The position numbers were made by a program, and so were the translations under genes. A DNA stretch of 14,237 nucleotides from REBR01 sp033721915. Lineage in GTDB: Bacteria; Pseudomonadota; Gammaproteobacteria; Pseudomonadales; Oleiphilaceae. The DNA is taken from contig JAWWAC010000068.1 in NCBI GenBank assembly GCA_033721915.1, positions 1 through 14,237 of the forward strand. Direction: 5' to 3'. The notes under the pieces are model-generated. The model did no database searches. It was not told the origin of the DNA and worked only from the letters and a program-made list of their open reading frames with translations. Positions 1 to 6,186 of this stretch are shown here, piece by piece (within the stretch, counting starts at the first letter, position 1; the number at the start of each line of letters is the position of its first letter).

Positions 1-67
1 AGAGCCATCAGCGGAGTCACGAGAGCCATCAGCGGAGGCACGAGAGCCACCAGCGGAGTCACGAGAG
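1..67 (-). repeat. 21-bp in-frame tandem repeat in the bioC-like gene
   Basis: A 21-bp unit (on the plus strand AGAGCCATCAGCGGAGTCACG) occurs three times in tandem at 1-21, 22-42 and 43-63, with a few substitutions, and a degenerate start of a fourth unit at 64-67. The array may continue past the left edge. Because 21 is a multiple of three, it encodes a 7-residue protein repeat (SRDSAGG, SRASADG, SRDSADG) on the minus strand. Copy number could vary between strains by slippage without breaking the frame. Confidence 0.85.
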
Positions 68-168
68 CGATCAGCTCCCCCCACCTCACTGGGGCGTCGG
101 TCATCCCGGAAATCCTCCCGGGCCTGTGGCTGGTCTGTTTTCTGCTCAGACAGCATCGGGCTTGTCAT
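1..168 (-). CDS. bioC: Probable malonyl-[ACP] O-methyltransferase BioC, N-terminal part only (cut by left edge)
   Basis: An open frame of 56 codons runs from an ATG at 168 to the left edge without a stop. The start has a GGAG at 177-180, 8 nt away; a second in-frame ATG at 156 lacks a good ribosome site. The gene overlaps the end of bioH by 23 nt, so it is the next gene of the biotin operon. In bioB-bioF-bioH operons this place is normally held by bioC, whose product methylates malonyl-ACP to start pimelate synthesis. That identity is inferred from position only: the visible residues (beginning MTSPMLSEQKTD) are polar, probably disordered, and include no methyltransferase motif. Residues from about 34 form an imperfect heptad repeat of the type SRDSADG. 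BioC proteins normally begin with only a short segment before the fold, so this is an unusual N-terminal extension, unless the translated start is further left outside the window. Confidence 0.6.
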   Translation of the reverse strand, partial: MTSPMLSEQKTDQPQAREDFRDDRRPSEVGGADRSRDSAGGSRASADGSRDSADGS

Positions 169-925
169 GCAAAGCACTCCAGCGTTGAAATCGCTCCTGC
201 AGCAGCGCCTGGAGCGCCGGCAGATGGGGGCCGAAAGGCCAGTGCGCCAGGCCCGGCAGCGGTTGCCACTGCTGCGGGTCCAGCCCCAGTGCCACAGGGG
301 TTGCCGGGGCGACCAGCGAGTCCCGCTCACCGAACAGGTGCAGCCTGGGCTGCGCCATTGGCCGTCGCCAGAGTCGGCGCTGGTCGTTGCGGCGCAGCCA
401 CTGCAGGGTCTCGCCCAGTACCTGGCCGTCAATGGGGTCATGGCGCTGGGCCTCTTTCACCGCCGCCGGCCCCTCACGGCGGGCCCTGGCCTCATGGGCA
501 TCGCCACGGCTCTGCAGCAGGGCGAAACGGCGCAGCGTGCCGGCCGGGTCCTTTTCACAACGCCCGGCAAAGGCATCGAATTCCTCTCCGGGGCGGCCAT
601 GGGGCCAGTCCTCACCAGCCACAAAACAGGGCGTGGAACACAGCGTCACCACAGCGGCCACCCGCTCAGGGGCCCTGTCGGCGGCGGCCATGGCCAGCTG
701 CCCGCCCAGTGACCAGCCCACCCAGATCGCCTTCGGCGGCGCCTGCTCCAGCGCCTGCTCCAGCCAGGCCCCGGGGGAGCGGCTGGTGAAATCCGACAGG
801 GACCAGGCCCGGTCCTGTGCCGCCACGGAGCCACCCCGCTGTGGCAGCACGGGGCTGATCCAGGACACAGGCAGCCCCCAACCACTGATCAGCACCACCG
901 GCAGCGGCTGGCTGTCACTTCCCAC
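146..925 (-). CDS. bioH: Pimeloyl-[ACP] methyl ester carboxylesterase BioH
   Basis: This 259-residue alpha/beta hydrolase should release pimeloyl-ACP from its methyl ester, the step that ends BioC-dependent pimelate synthesis in the cytoplasm. The nucleophile elbow GWSLGG places the catalytic serine at residue 72. The acid is probably D202 (GERDSLV) and the histidine H228 (GLAHWPFG), in the order and spacing of the family. The segment around STPCFVAGEDWP (97-108) resembles the SSPCFSA-EWP region of E. coli BioH. The start codon is GTG, lying inside the end of bioF (11-nt overlap), with GGGAG at 933-937 spaced 7 nt upstream. The length agrees with E. coli BioH (about 256 residues). Position after bioF and before a probable bioC supports the role. 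Another serine hydrolase function is unlikely in this context. Confidence 0.93.
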   Translation of the reverse strand: MGSDSQPLPVVLISGWGLPVSWISPVLPQRGGSVAAQDRAWSLSDFTSRSPGAWLEQALEQAPPKAIWVGWSLGGQLAMAAADRAPERVAAVVTLCSTPCFVAGEDWPHGRPGEEFDAFAGRCEKDPAGTLRRFALLQSRGDAHEARARREGPAAVKEAQRHDPIDGQVLGETLQWLRRNDQRRLWRRPMAQPRLHLFGERDSLVAPATPVALGLDPQQWQPLPGLAHWPFGPHLPALQALLQERFQRWSALHDKPDAV

Positions 926-2078
926 CCTGAGACTCCCGGGCCGAGGCCAGCGCCTCCAGCAGCCGGTCCAGATGGGCCTCGCTGTGGGCGGCGCTGAAGG
1001 TCACACGCAGGCGGGCACCCCCTTCGGGCACCGTGGGCGGCCTGATGGCAGTGACCAGCACGCCATGGGACTCCAGCGCCGAACTCAGTCGCAGTGCCTC
1101 GTGGGCGCTGCCCACCAGAATCGGTTGTATGGGGGTGTCTGAGGGCATCAGCTCATAACCCAGGGCCAGCGTTTCACGGCGGAACCGGCGGATCAGACCC
1201 TGCAGATGCTCACGGCGCCAGTGTTCGCTGCGACACAGCCCCAGGCTGGCACGGGTGGCCTCTGCCAGTGCCGGCGGCAGCGCCGTGGTGTAGATGTAGG
1301 GGCGCGCCTTCTGCACCAGGTAATCGATCAGCTCCCGGGAGCCGGCCACAAAGGCCCCATAGACCCCCAACGCCTTGCCCAGTGTGCCCATCAGCACCGG
1401 CACCTGTGACGGCGACAGGCCGTAATGGGCCAGCACTCCCTCGCCCTGAGGGCCCAGCACACCCAGACCATGGGCGTCATCCACCATCAGTGGCACCTGA
1501 TGAGACTGGCAGAGACGGGCCATCTCCGACAGCCGGGCCAGGTCCCCGTCCATGCTGAAGACCCCGTCGGTGACCACCAGCGCGGGCTTGTCGGCGCTTT
1601 CCAGGCGTCTGGAAAGGGCATCCATGTCATTGTGCGGGTAGCGCAACAGACGTGACTGGCTGAGGCGGGCGGCGTCCAGCAGTGAGGCGTGATTGAGCTT
1701 GTCCTGCAGAAGGCTTTCACCACGGCCCGCCAGCGCGGCGATGATCCCCAGGTTGGCCATATAGCCACTGGAAAACAGCAGCGCCGCCTCGCGACCGGTG
1801 TGCTCCGCCAGTGCCTGCTCCAGATCCGCGTGGGCCTGGTGGTGGCCACAGACCAGATGGGAGGCACCACTGCCCACACCGTGGCGATCCGCGCCGGCCT
1901 TGAAGGCCTCGGTCACCGCCGGGTGGGCGGCCAGGCCCAGGTAATCGTTGCTGCAGAACGCCAGCAGTTCGCGCCCGTCCAGACGGATTTCCGGCCCCTG
2001 TGCCGACTGCATGACGCGGCGGCGGCGCAGCAGGCCCTCCCGTTCCAGTCCGGCCAGCTGCGCCGCCCTGTCAGCCAT
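915..2078 (-). CDS. bioF: 8-amino-7-oxononanoate synthase BioF
   Basis: The 387-residue product is a PLP-dependent alpha-oxoamine synthase that condenses pimeloyl-ACP (or -CoA) with L-alanine to give KAPA, the first step of biotin ring assembly. Visible family marks are FCSNDYLGL (41-49), NHASLLDAA with H130 stacking on PLP, MVDDAHG (198-204, D200 and H203 contact the cofactor), the Schiff-base lysine K235 in GTLGKALG, and the C-terminal TAIRPPTVPEG. I chose ATG 2078 because it gives the usual length and an 8-nt overlap with the bioB stop, typical of translational coupling; ATG 2087, three codons earlier, is equally possible. The frame stays open to 2156, but that extension lies wholly inside bioB and is rejected. 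Neither start has a strong ribosome site, which fits coupling to bioB translation. Confidence 0.96.
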   Translation of the reverse strand: MADRAAQLAGLEREGLLRRRRVMQSAQGPEIRLDGRELLAFCSNDYLGLAAHPAVTEAFKAGADRHGVGSGASHLVCGHHQAHADLEQALAEHTGREAALLFSSGYMANLGIIAALAGRGESLLQDKLNHASLLDAARLSQSRLLRYPHNDMDALSRRLESADKPALVVTDGVFSMDGDLARLSEMARLCQSHQVPLMVDDAHGLGVLGPQGEGVLAHYGLSPSQVPVLMGTLGKALGVYGAFVAGSRELIDYLVQKARPYIYTTALPPALAEATRASLGLCRSEHWRREHLQGLIRRFRRETLALGYELMPSDTPIQPILVGSAHEALRLSSALESHGVLVTAIRPPTVPEGGARLRVTFSAAHSEAHLDRLLEALASARESQGGK

Positions 2079-3126
2079 TGGCGGCATCGTAGAACAGGTG
2101 ACGTGTCTTCTCCTGCTCCAGCTGGGCGGCCAGTGCCGCTTCCTCGTCTTCCACACTGTGGCCGGTGGAGAGGGCTTCGGGCTGGATGCCGAGGCGGCGG
2201 AACAGGGCCCGGTCCGCGTCCGCCTGCGGGTTGTCCGTGGTCAGCAGTTTCTCGCCGTAGAAGATGGAGTTGGCGCCAGCCAGGAAGCACAGGGCCTGCA
2301 TCTGCTCGTTCATGGCCTCGCGGCCGGCGGAGAGGCGCACATGGGATTTTGGCATCAGGATCCGCGCCACGGCGATGGTGCGCACAAATTCAAAGGGGTC
2401 CAGGTCTTCCACATCTTCCATGGGGGTGCCCGCCACCTTCACCAGCATGTTGATGGGCACACTCTCCGGGTGATCCGGCAGGTTGGCCAGTTGCATCAGC
2501 AGGCCGGCACGGTCGCTTTCATCCTCACCCATGCCCATGATGCCGCCGCAGCAGACTTTCATGCCGGCCTTGCGCACATTGGCCAATGTGTCCAGTCGGT
2601 CCTGGTAGGTGCGGGTGGTGATGATGTGGCTGTAGTATTTCTCGGAGGTGTCCAGATTGTGGTTGTAGTAATCCAGCCCCGCCTCGGAGAGCTCGCCGGC
2701 CTGCTCCGGTGTCAGCATGCCCAGTGTCATGCAGGTCTCAAGACCCAGTGACTTCACCTCCCGCACCATGTCCAGCACGTAGGGCAGATCCTTGGCGGAG
2801 GGGCTGCGCCAGGCGGCGCCCATGCAGAAGCGGGTGGCACCCTTTTCACGGGCAGCCCTGGCCTCGGCCAGCACCTTTTCTACCTCAAGCAGTTTTTCCT
2901 TGCCCAGGCCGGTGTTGTAATGGCCGCTTTGTGGGCAGTACTTGCAGTCCTCGGGGCAGGCACCGGTCTTGATGGACAGCAGCGTGCTGACCTGCACTTC
3001 GTTGGGATCAAAGTGCTCGCGGTGCACCTGCTGGGCACGGAACACCAGGTCGTTGAAAGGCAGGTTGATCAGGTCACGGATTTCGGCAAGTGTCCAGTCA
3101 TGACGGGTGGCGGCGTTGGCGGACAT
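2071..3126 (-). CDS. bioB: Biotin synthase BioB
   Basis: Radical SAM enzyme that inserts sulfur into dethiobiotin, the last step of biotin synthesis. The 351-residue protein shows the radical-SAM cluster motif CPEDCKYC with cysteines C57, C61 and C64 binding the 4Fe-4S centre, followed by PQSGHYNTG. Further family segments are RFCMGAAWR, YNHNLDTS and CCGGIMGMGE, plus the SAGREAMNEQMQ region with the conserved arginine near the auxiliary 2Fe-2S cluster. Length and order match E. coli BioB (346). The ATG at 3126 is preceded by AGGA spaced 7 nt. It is the first gene of the minus-strand operon bioB-bioF-bioH-bioC and overlaps bioF by 8 nt. It diverges from the comF-like gene across 75 bp. Confidence 0.98.
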   Translation of the reverse strand: MSANAATRHDWTLAEIRDLINLPFNDLVFRAQQVHREHFDPNEVQVSTLLSIKTGACPEDCKYCPQSGHYNTGLGKEKLLEVEKVLAEARAAREKGATRFCMGAAWRSPSAKDLPYVLDMVREVKSLGLETCMTLGMLTPEQAGELSEAGLDYYNHNLDTSEKYYSHIITTRTYQDRLDTLANVRKAGMKVCCGGIMGMGEDESDRAGLLMQLANLPDHPESVPINMLVKVAGTPMEDVEDLDPFEFVRTIAVARILMPKSHVRLSAGREAMNEQMQALCFLAGANSIFYGEKLLTTDNPQADADRALFRRLGIQPEALSTGHSVEDEEAALAAQLEQEKTRHLFYDAANG

Positions 3127-3201
3127 GGTAGGATCCTGTTATTGATTTTCAGTGGACACCGGGTACACATTTTGGGCCCGGGACGGTTAAGGAATGATCA
3201 C
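3127..3201. promoter_or_regulatory. Divergent bioB/comF intergenic region with imperfect palindrome
   Basis: All control signals for the bio operon (leftward) and the comF-like gene (rightward) must lie in or near these 75 bp. Near the middle, at 3152-3168, is an imperfect 17-bp palindrome, GTGGACACCGGGTACAC, with 6 of 8 base pairs matching around the centre at 3160. It does not resemble the BirA half-site TGTAAACC nor the BioR box. A weak -35-like TTGATT (3143-3148) precedes a poor TACACA (3164-3169) for the rightward direction. No convincing sigma-70 box was found for bioB. A regulatory role for the palindrome is inference. Confidence 0.3.
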
Positions 3202-3927
3202 ATGATAAGTCTCAGGGCGGGACTGTCAACCTTGCGCCGCTTTCAGGTTAACAGCCCCCTGAAAAGTCTCACCCTTTGCAGCCTCTGCCTCAGGGCGGCC
3301 GGTGGCCACAGAATCTGCCGCGACTGTCTGGCCGGACTGCCCCGCAACCGTAATCCCTGCCAGCGCTGTGCACTGCCGCTGCCCCTGCGGCGCACCGGTC
3401 TCTGCGGTCGTTGCCTGCACCAGAGCCCGGCCCACGACACCGCCTACGCCCCTTTTCTGTACCGTTTTCCGGTGGACGGCCTCATTACCCACTACAAATA
3501 CGGTGGCGACAGAGCGCTGGGATTTGTCCTGAGCGAGGCCTGGCTGGACGCCTTCCGGGGGTCCCGCCAGTGCGCTGGCCCGCTGCCACAGCAGCTGATC
3601 CCCTGCCCCATCAGCCGCAGGCAGCTTCTGATCCGCGGCTTCAACCAGTCCGCCGAGCTGGCCTGGCGCCTGGGAAAGGCACTGCCCATTCCCGTAACCC
3701 CGTTACTGACCCGCACCGGCCACCACCCCAACCAGGCCGGCCTGAACCGCCGCCAAAGACTGCGCAACCTGCAGAAGGCCTTCCACTGCACCCAGCCCCC
3801 GCCACTCCATGTGGCCCTGATCGACGATGTCATCACCACCGGCGCCACCGCCCAGGCCATGAGCCGGGCCCTGAAACAGGCCGGCGCCCGGCAGGTGGAA
3901 ATCTGGGCCATGGCGCGGACTCCCTGA
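3202..3927 (+). CDS. comF: ComF family phosphoribosyltransferase-like protein
   Basis: This 241-residue protein has the layout of the ComF family: an N-terminal zinc-finger-like segment with four CxxC pairs (C26/C29, C39/C42, C53/C56, C68/C71), then HYKYGGDR (97-104), RGFNQSAEL (145-153), and a C-terminal type I phosphoribosyltransferase domain with the PRPP loop VALIDDVITTGAT (204-216). In naturally competent bacteria ComF acts in the cytoplasm during DNA uptake. In many gammaproteobacteria the gene (gntX/yhgH in E. coli) sits next to a biotin gene and its role is unclear. The ATG at 3202 has AAGGA at 3189-3193, 8 nt upstream. The frame is open far upstream through bioB but that part is antisense to bioB. 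It ends 24 bp before the palindromic element. Confident on family, not on cellular role. Confidence 0.92.
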   Translation: MISLRAGLSTLRRFQVNSPLKSLTLCSLCLRAAGGHRICRDCLAGLPRNRNPCQRCALPLPLRRTGLCGRCLHQSPAHDTAYAPFLYRFPVDGLITHYKYGGDRALGFVLSEAWLDAFRGSRQCAGPLPQQLIPCPISRRQLLIRGFNQSAELAWRLGKALPIPVTPLLTRTGHHPNQAGLNRRQRLRNLQKAFHCTQPPPLHVALIDDVITTGATAQAMSRALKQAGARQVEIWAMARTP

Positions 3928-3951
3928 ACCGTCTGGAAGTTTGGGCGGCGC

Positions 3952-4061
3952 GGGGTCGGACCAGACCATCTCCTTGAATTAAAACAGGTTTCCAGGGATT
4001 TATGCCCGGAAAATGCCCTTAAAGGCGTTATTTTACCTTCAAAAATAGCGCTTTAAGGATT
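3952..4061 (+). repeat. Left terminal inverted repeat of the palindromic element
   Basis: This arm begins GGGGTCGGACCA, 24 bp after the comF stop codon. It contains the shared block GGAAAATGCCCTTAAAGG at 4008-4025. Its inner part is a hairpin closed by CCTTAAAG and CTTTAAGG (4018-4025 and 4051-4058). It pairs with 4226-4335. Confidence 0.8.
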
Positions 4062-4225
4062 TTACTGACTTCTGTGTTTGCCTCCAGAGGCCTTGAAGAA
4101 GGCGAGTTGGTGCCCTGCGTGCCCATCATCAGTCTTCAGCTTTGGGAGGCAAGCGGAAAATCTCTGCAAGCACCAGAGCCAGAAGTCTCCCAAGCAGGAA
4201 AGAACAGGCTGCTGAAACCGGCAGC

Positions 4226-4335
4226 AATTCTTAAAAGGGTGTTTTTAAGGGGAAAATACCCCCTTTAAGGGCATTTTCCAGGCAAAAATCCCGGAATAAC
4301 TTATCGGATTCAGTTATTTAGCTTGGTCCGACCCC
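4226..4335 (-). repeat. Right terminal inverted repeat of the palindromic element
   Basis: This arm is the reverse complement counterpart of 3952-4061, with the block GGAAAATGCCCTTAAAGG read on the minus strand at 4262-4279. Its inner part also folds into a hairpin, CTTAAAAGGG (4230-4239) against CCCCTTTAAG (4260-4269) with one mismatch. Its outer 22 bp overlap the 3' end of the FAD oxidoreductase gene and provide that gene's last codons and TAA stop. Confidence 0.8.
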
Positions 4336-5441
4336 ACACTCTGGTTCAACAGGTTCAGGACGTGGTGGGCGAGGGGGAGGCAGGCGGTGAGGCCGGGGGA
4401 TTCTATGCCGAAGAGTTGTACCAGGCCCGGGAGGCGGTGTTGTTGGGGGCCCTGGATCATGAAGTCGGCGGGGGCTTCGCCAGGGCCGTGGAGTTTGGGG
4501 CGTACGCCGGCGTAGGAGGGGACCAGGCGCTGTGGGTCCAGGCCTGGCCACCAGCGTTGTATGGCGCTGGCGAAGTGGGCTCTGAGGGACTCCGGTACCT
4601 GGTAGTCCGGGGTGTCCAGCCATTGCAGGTCCGGGCCGAAGCGGGCCTGGCCGGCCAGGTCCAGCGTCAGGTGGATGCCCAGGCCTGCCCCGTCCGGCAG
4701 CGGGTAGATCAGCCTTGAGAAGGGATGGCGGCCGTTGTAGGCGAAGTAGTGGCCCTTGGCGTAGTGGCCGCGGGGCAGGTCTTGCGGGTTCTGGCCCTGC
4801 CAGCGCCGGGCCAGTGGCAGTGCCGAGAGGCCGGCGGCGTTGACCACCTCGCGGGCGCGTATTTCGCAGGGGCTGGCGCCACCCACACGCAAACGGTGCC
4901 CCTGCTCATCCGTCCGTGCTTCCAGCACCGGGACACGGCACACCAGCCAACCGCCGGCGGCGGTGAAATCCGCCAGCAGGGACTGCATCAGTGCGTGGCT
5001 GTCGATAATGCCCGTCAGGGGGGACTCCAGGGCTGCCACTGCCCTCAGCTCCGGCTGGGCCTTCAGGGCTGAATCCGGCACCGGCGTCAGTGTGACTCCG
5101 TTGTTTTCTGCATTGGCCTGCAGCCGCTCCAGTGCCGTCAACTGCTCCGCCTCAGTGGCCACCAGCCACTTGCCGCACTGGTGCACACCGATGGGGCGGT
5201 TTTCACAGTAACGGTACAGGGCATCCCGGCCCTCACGGCACAGACGGGCCTTTAGGGAACCGGGCGAATAGTACAGGCCGGCGTGGATGACCTCGCTGTT
5301 GCGGGAGGAGGTTTCCTCGCCGATGTGATCGTTGGCCTCCAGCAGCATCACCTCACGCCCGGAGCAGGCCAGTGCCCTGGCCACGGCCAGACCCACCACG
5401 CCGGCGCCGATCACCAGTGTCTGAGCGTGAACCAGTTCCAT
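4314..5441 (-). CDS. FAD-dependent oxidoreductase, L-2-hydroxyglutarate oxidase (LhgO)-like
   Basis: The 375-residue product is a DAO-family flavoprotein. The N-terminal Rossmann motif GAGVVG (12-17) binds FAD, with the acidic residue E35 ending the second strand. The stretch TSSRNSEVIHAGLYY (44-58) followed by PGSLKARLC is typical of L-2-hydroxyglutarate dehydrogenases/oxidases. The IYPLPDGAGLGIHLTLD segment and the C-terminal FAD-contact region FGIESPGLT (344-352) also fit that family. The substrate is inferred, not proven; related proteins act on other 2-hydroxy acids. ATG 5441 was chosen because the flavin motif begins ten residues later; the 46 extra codons upstream run through the promoter region. 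The family normally ends near HHVLNLL; here about nine residues follow, and the last six (GSDQAK) plus the TAA stop come from the end of the palindromic element, so its insertion has replaced the original terminus. Confidence 0.85.
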   Translation of the reverse strand: MELVHAQTLVIGAGVVGLAVARALACSGREVMLLEANDHIGEETSSRNSEVIHAGLYYSPGSLKARLCREGRDALYRYCENRPIGVHQCGKWLVATEAEQLTALERLQANAENNGVTLTPVPDSALKAQPELRAVAALESPLTGIIDSHALMQSLLADFTAAGGWLVCRVPVLEARTDEQGHRLRVGGASPCEIRAREVVNAAGLSALPLARRWQGQNPQDLPRGHYAKGHYFAYNGRHPFSRLIYPLPDGAGLGIHLTLDLAGQARFGPDLQWLDTPDYQVPESLRAHFASAIQRWWPGLDPQRLVPSYAGVRPKLHGPGEAPADFMIQGPQQHRLPGLVQLFGIESPGLTACLPLAHHVLNLLNQSVGSDQAK

Positions 5442-5487
5442 ATTCCCGTGTCTCTTTGTCACTGACAGATGCAAACGTCCAGCGTAC

Positions 5488-5497
5488 CAGTATACTG
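5488..5497. promoter_or_regulatory. Possible shared -10 element of a divergent promoter
   Basis: The perfect palindrome CAGTATACTG reads TATACT on both strands (5491-5496 plus, 5494-5489 minus). It lies in the 149-bp gap between the leftward FAD oxidoreductase gene and the rightward small membrane protein gene. TATACT matches the sigma-70 -10 consensus at 5 of 6 positions, but no good -35 hexamer is visible at 16-18 bp on either side. Promoter function is inferred. Confidence 0.35.
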
Positions 5498-5590
5498 TCA
5501 CTGTGGCTCTTGCAGCAGGTCCGCACCGGCCCTGGAAACCGCCACCAGTCCCCGGAACGGGGCTGTCAGGATGCGACAAGGAGTTCCGCC

Positions 5591-6070
5591 ATGTCCGATA
5601 GCCGGCAGTTTCTGATTGTCATGATTGTGGCCACCCTGTTTGCCACCTGGCTGGGCTGGCGCGGTGTCACCGTCATCAACCTGAACAACGCCATTCAGTC
5701 CAACGAGCAGCTCGCGGCCTACCCTTACCCGTTCCGGGTGCTGCGTGTGGAGGGGCAGACGGCGGTCATGAGCACACTGCGTTCCCCCAGTGTGGCCACC
5801 GGCGAGGCCATGAAAACCCTGTTTCCCTCCCTGGCCAACCACCAGCCCCACAGCCGTGAACTGCAACGGGTGGAGCGGGAGTTTGCCAGGCTCCAGGCAC
5901 TGGCCAGTGAGGTGGTTCTGGAAAGGGCCGCCGTGAGGCGGGTGCGCTGGGAGCTGGACGAGAACTGGTATTACCTCAATGGCATGGCCCTCAAACGGCG
6001 CCACGCCGTCACCGTGCACAACTCCGCCGTCACCGGTGAGAACCCGCCCTGGTTTGCCGCCGGGCACTAG
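5591..6070 (+). CDS. Small membrane-anchored protein of unknown function
   Basis: I do not recognise a named family in this 159-residue protein. Residues 7-23 (FLIVMIVATLFATWLGW) form one hydrophobic segment, probably an uncleaved inner-membrane anchor or signal anchor with the rest in the periplasm. After a stretch AYPYPFRVLRVEG (43-55), residues about 86-120 are rich in charged and Leu/Ala residues (ELQRVEREFARLQALA) and look helical, possibly a coiled coil. A conserved-looking WELDENWYYLNGM (120-132) follows, and the C-terminus is polar. The start is firm: AAGGAG at 5578-5583 stands 7 nt before the ATG. A small hairpin (CCCCG 5550-5554 with CGGGG 5558-5562) lies in the leader. The next gene, srkA, begins 116 bp downstream on the same strand, so co-transcription is possible but not shown. 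Confidence 0.8.
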   Translation: MSDSRQFLIVMIVATLFATWLGWRGVTVINLNNAIQSNEQLAAYPYPFRVLRVEGQTAVMSTLRSPSVATGEAMKTLFPSLANHQPHSRELQRVEREFARLQALASEVVLERAAVRRVRWELDENWYYLNGMALKRRHAVTVHNSAVTGENPPWFAAGH

Positions 6071-6186
6071 TGCCCCTCCGATCCCTGCTGAATCCCAGCC
6101 AATGACCCGGACAGGACACGGCTCCGCCCTCAGCCGTGGTATCATCCGCTCTGGCATTTCTCAACGCACGACCAACTGAGCAGACC

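Larger units (their letters stand above)
3952..4335. mobile_element. MITE-like / REP-like palindromic element with about 110-bp terminal inverted repeats
   Basis: The 384-bp block begins with GGGGTCGGACCA and ends with its exact reverse complement TGGTCCGACCCC. The two 110-nt ends align as inverted repeats without gaps at about 81 of 110 positions by hand count: the outer 12 nt are perfect, the next 31 poor, the inner 67 about 82% identical. Each arm also folds on itself, e.g. CCTTAAAG (4018-4025) with CTTTAAGG (4051-4058). The core holds further pairs: GACTTCTG 4067-4074 with CAGAAGTC 4180-4187, TTGCCTCC 4078-4085 with GGAGGCAA 4145-4152, TGAAGA 4094-4099 with TCTTCA 4133-4138, and CTCTG 4162-4166 with CAGAG 4174-4178. 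It is clearly AT-richer than its surroundings and encodes no convincing protein. I see no target-site duplication. The ends resemble repeats I associate with REP-associated IS200-like transposases (RAYT), but this is from memory. It fills the comF/oxidoreductase gap and may also act as a transcription terminator for both. Confidence 0.75.

Noticed and set aside
1..67. Short regular repeats that might be a CRISPR array
   Set aside because: The units are contiguous 21-bp tandem copies without spacers and keep an open reading frame on the minus strand, so they are a coding tandem repeat.
167..1142. Long plus-strand open frames opposite bioH and bioF
   Set aside because: They are GC-rich shadow frames antisense to clearly identified genes, with low-complexity translations.
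2079..2156. Longer N-terminus of bioF
   Set aside because: The extra part lies entirely within bioB in another frame, is arginine/tryptophan-rich and unlike BioF N-termini.
4074..4268. 64-codon open frame inside the palindromic element
   Set aside because: It has no good ribosome site, runs from the core into the inverted repeat, and shows no recognisable protein family. It is most likely chance.
5442..5579. Longer N-terminus of the FAD oxidoreductase
   Set aside because: The flavin-binding motif begins ten residues after ATG 5441, as is usual; the extension crosses the likely divergent promoter region.
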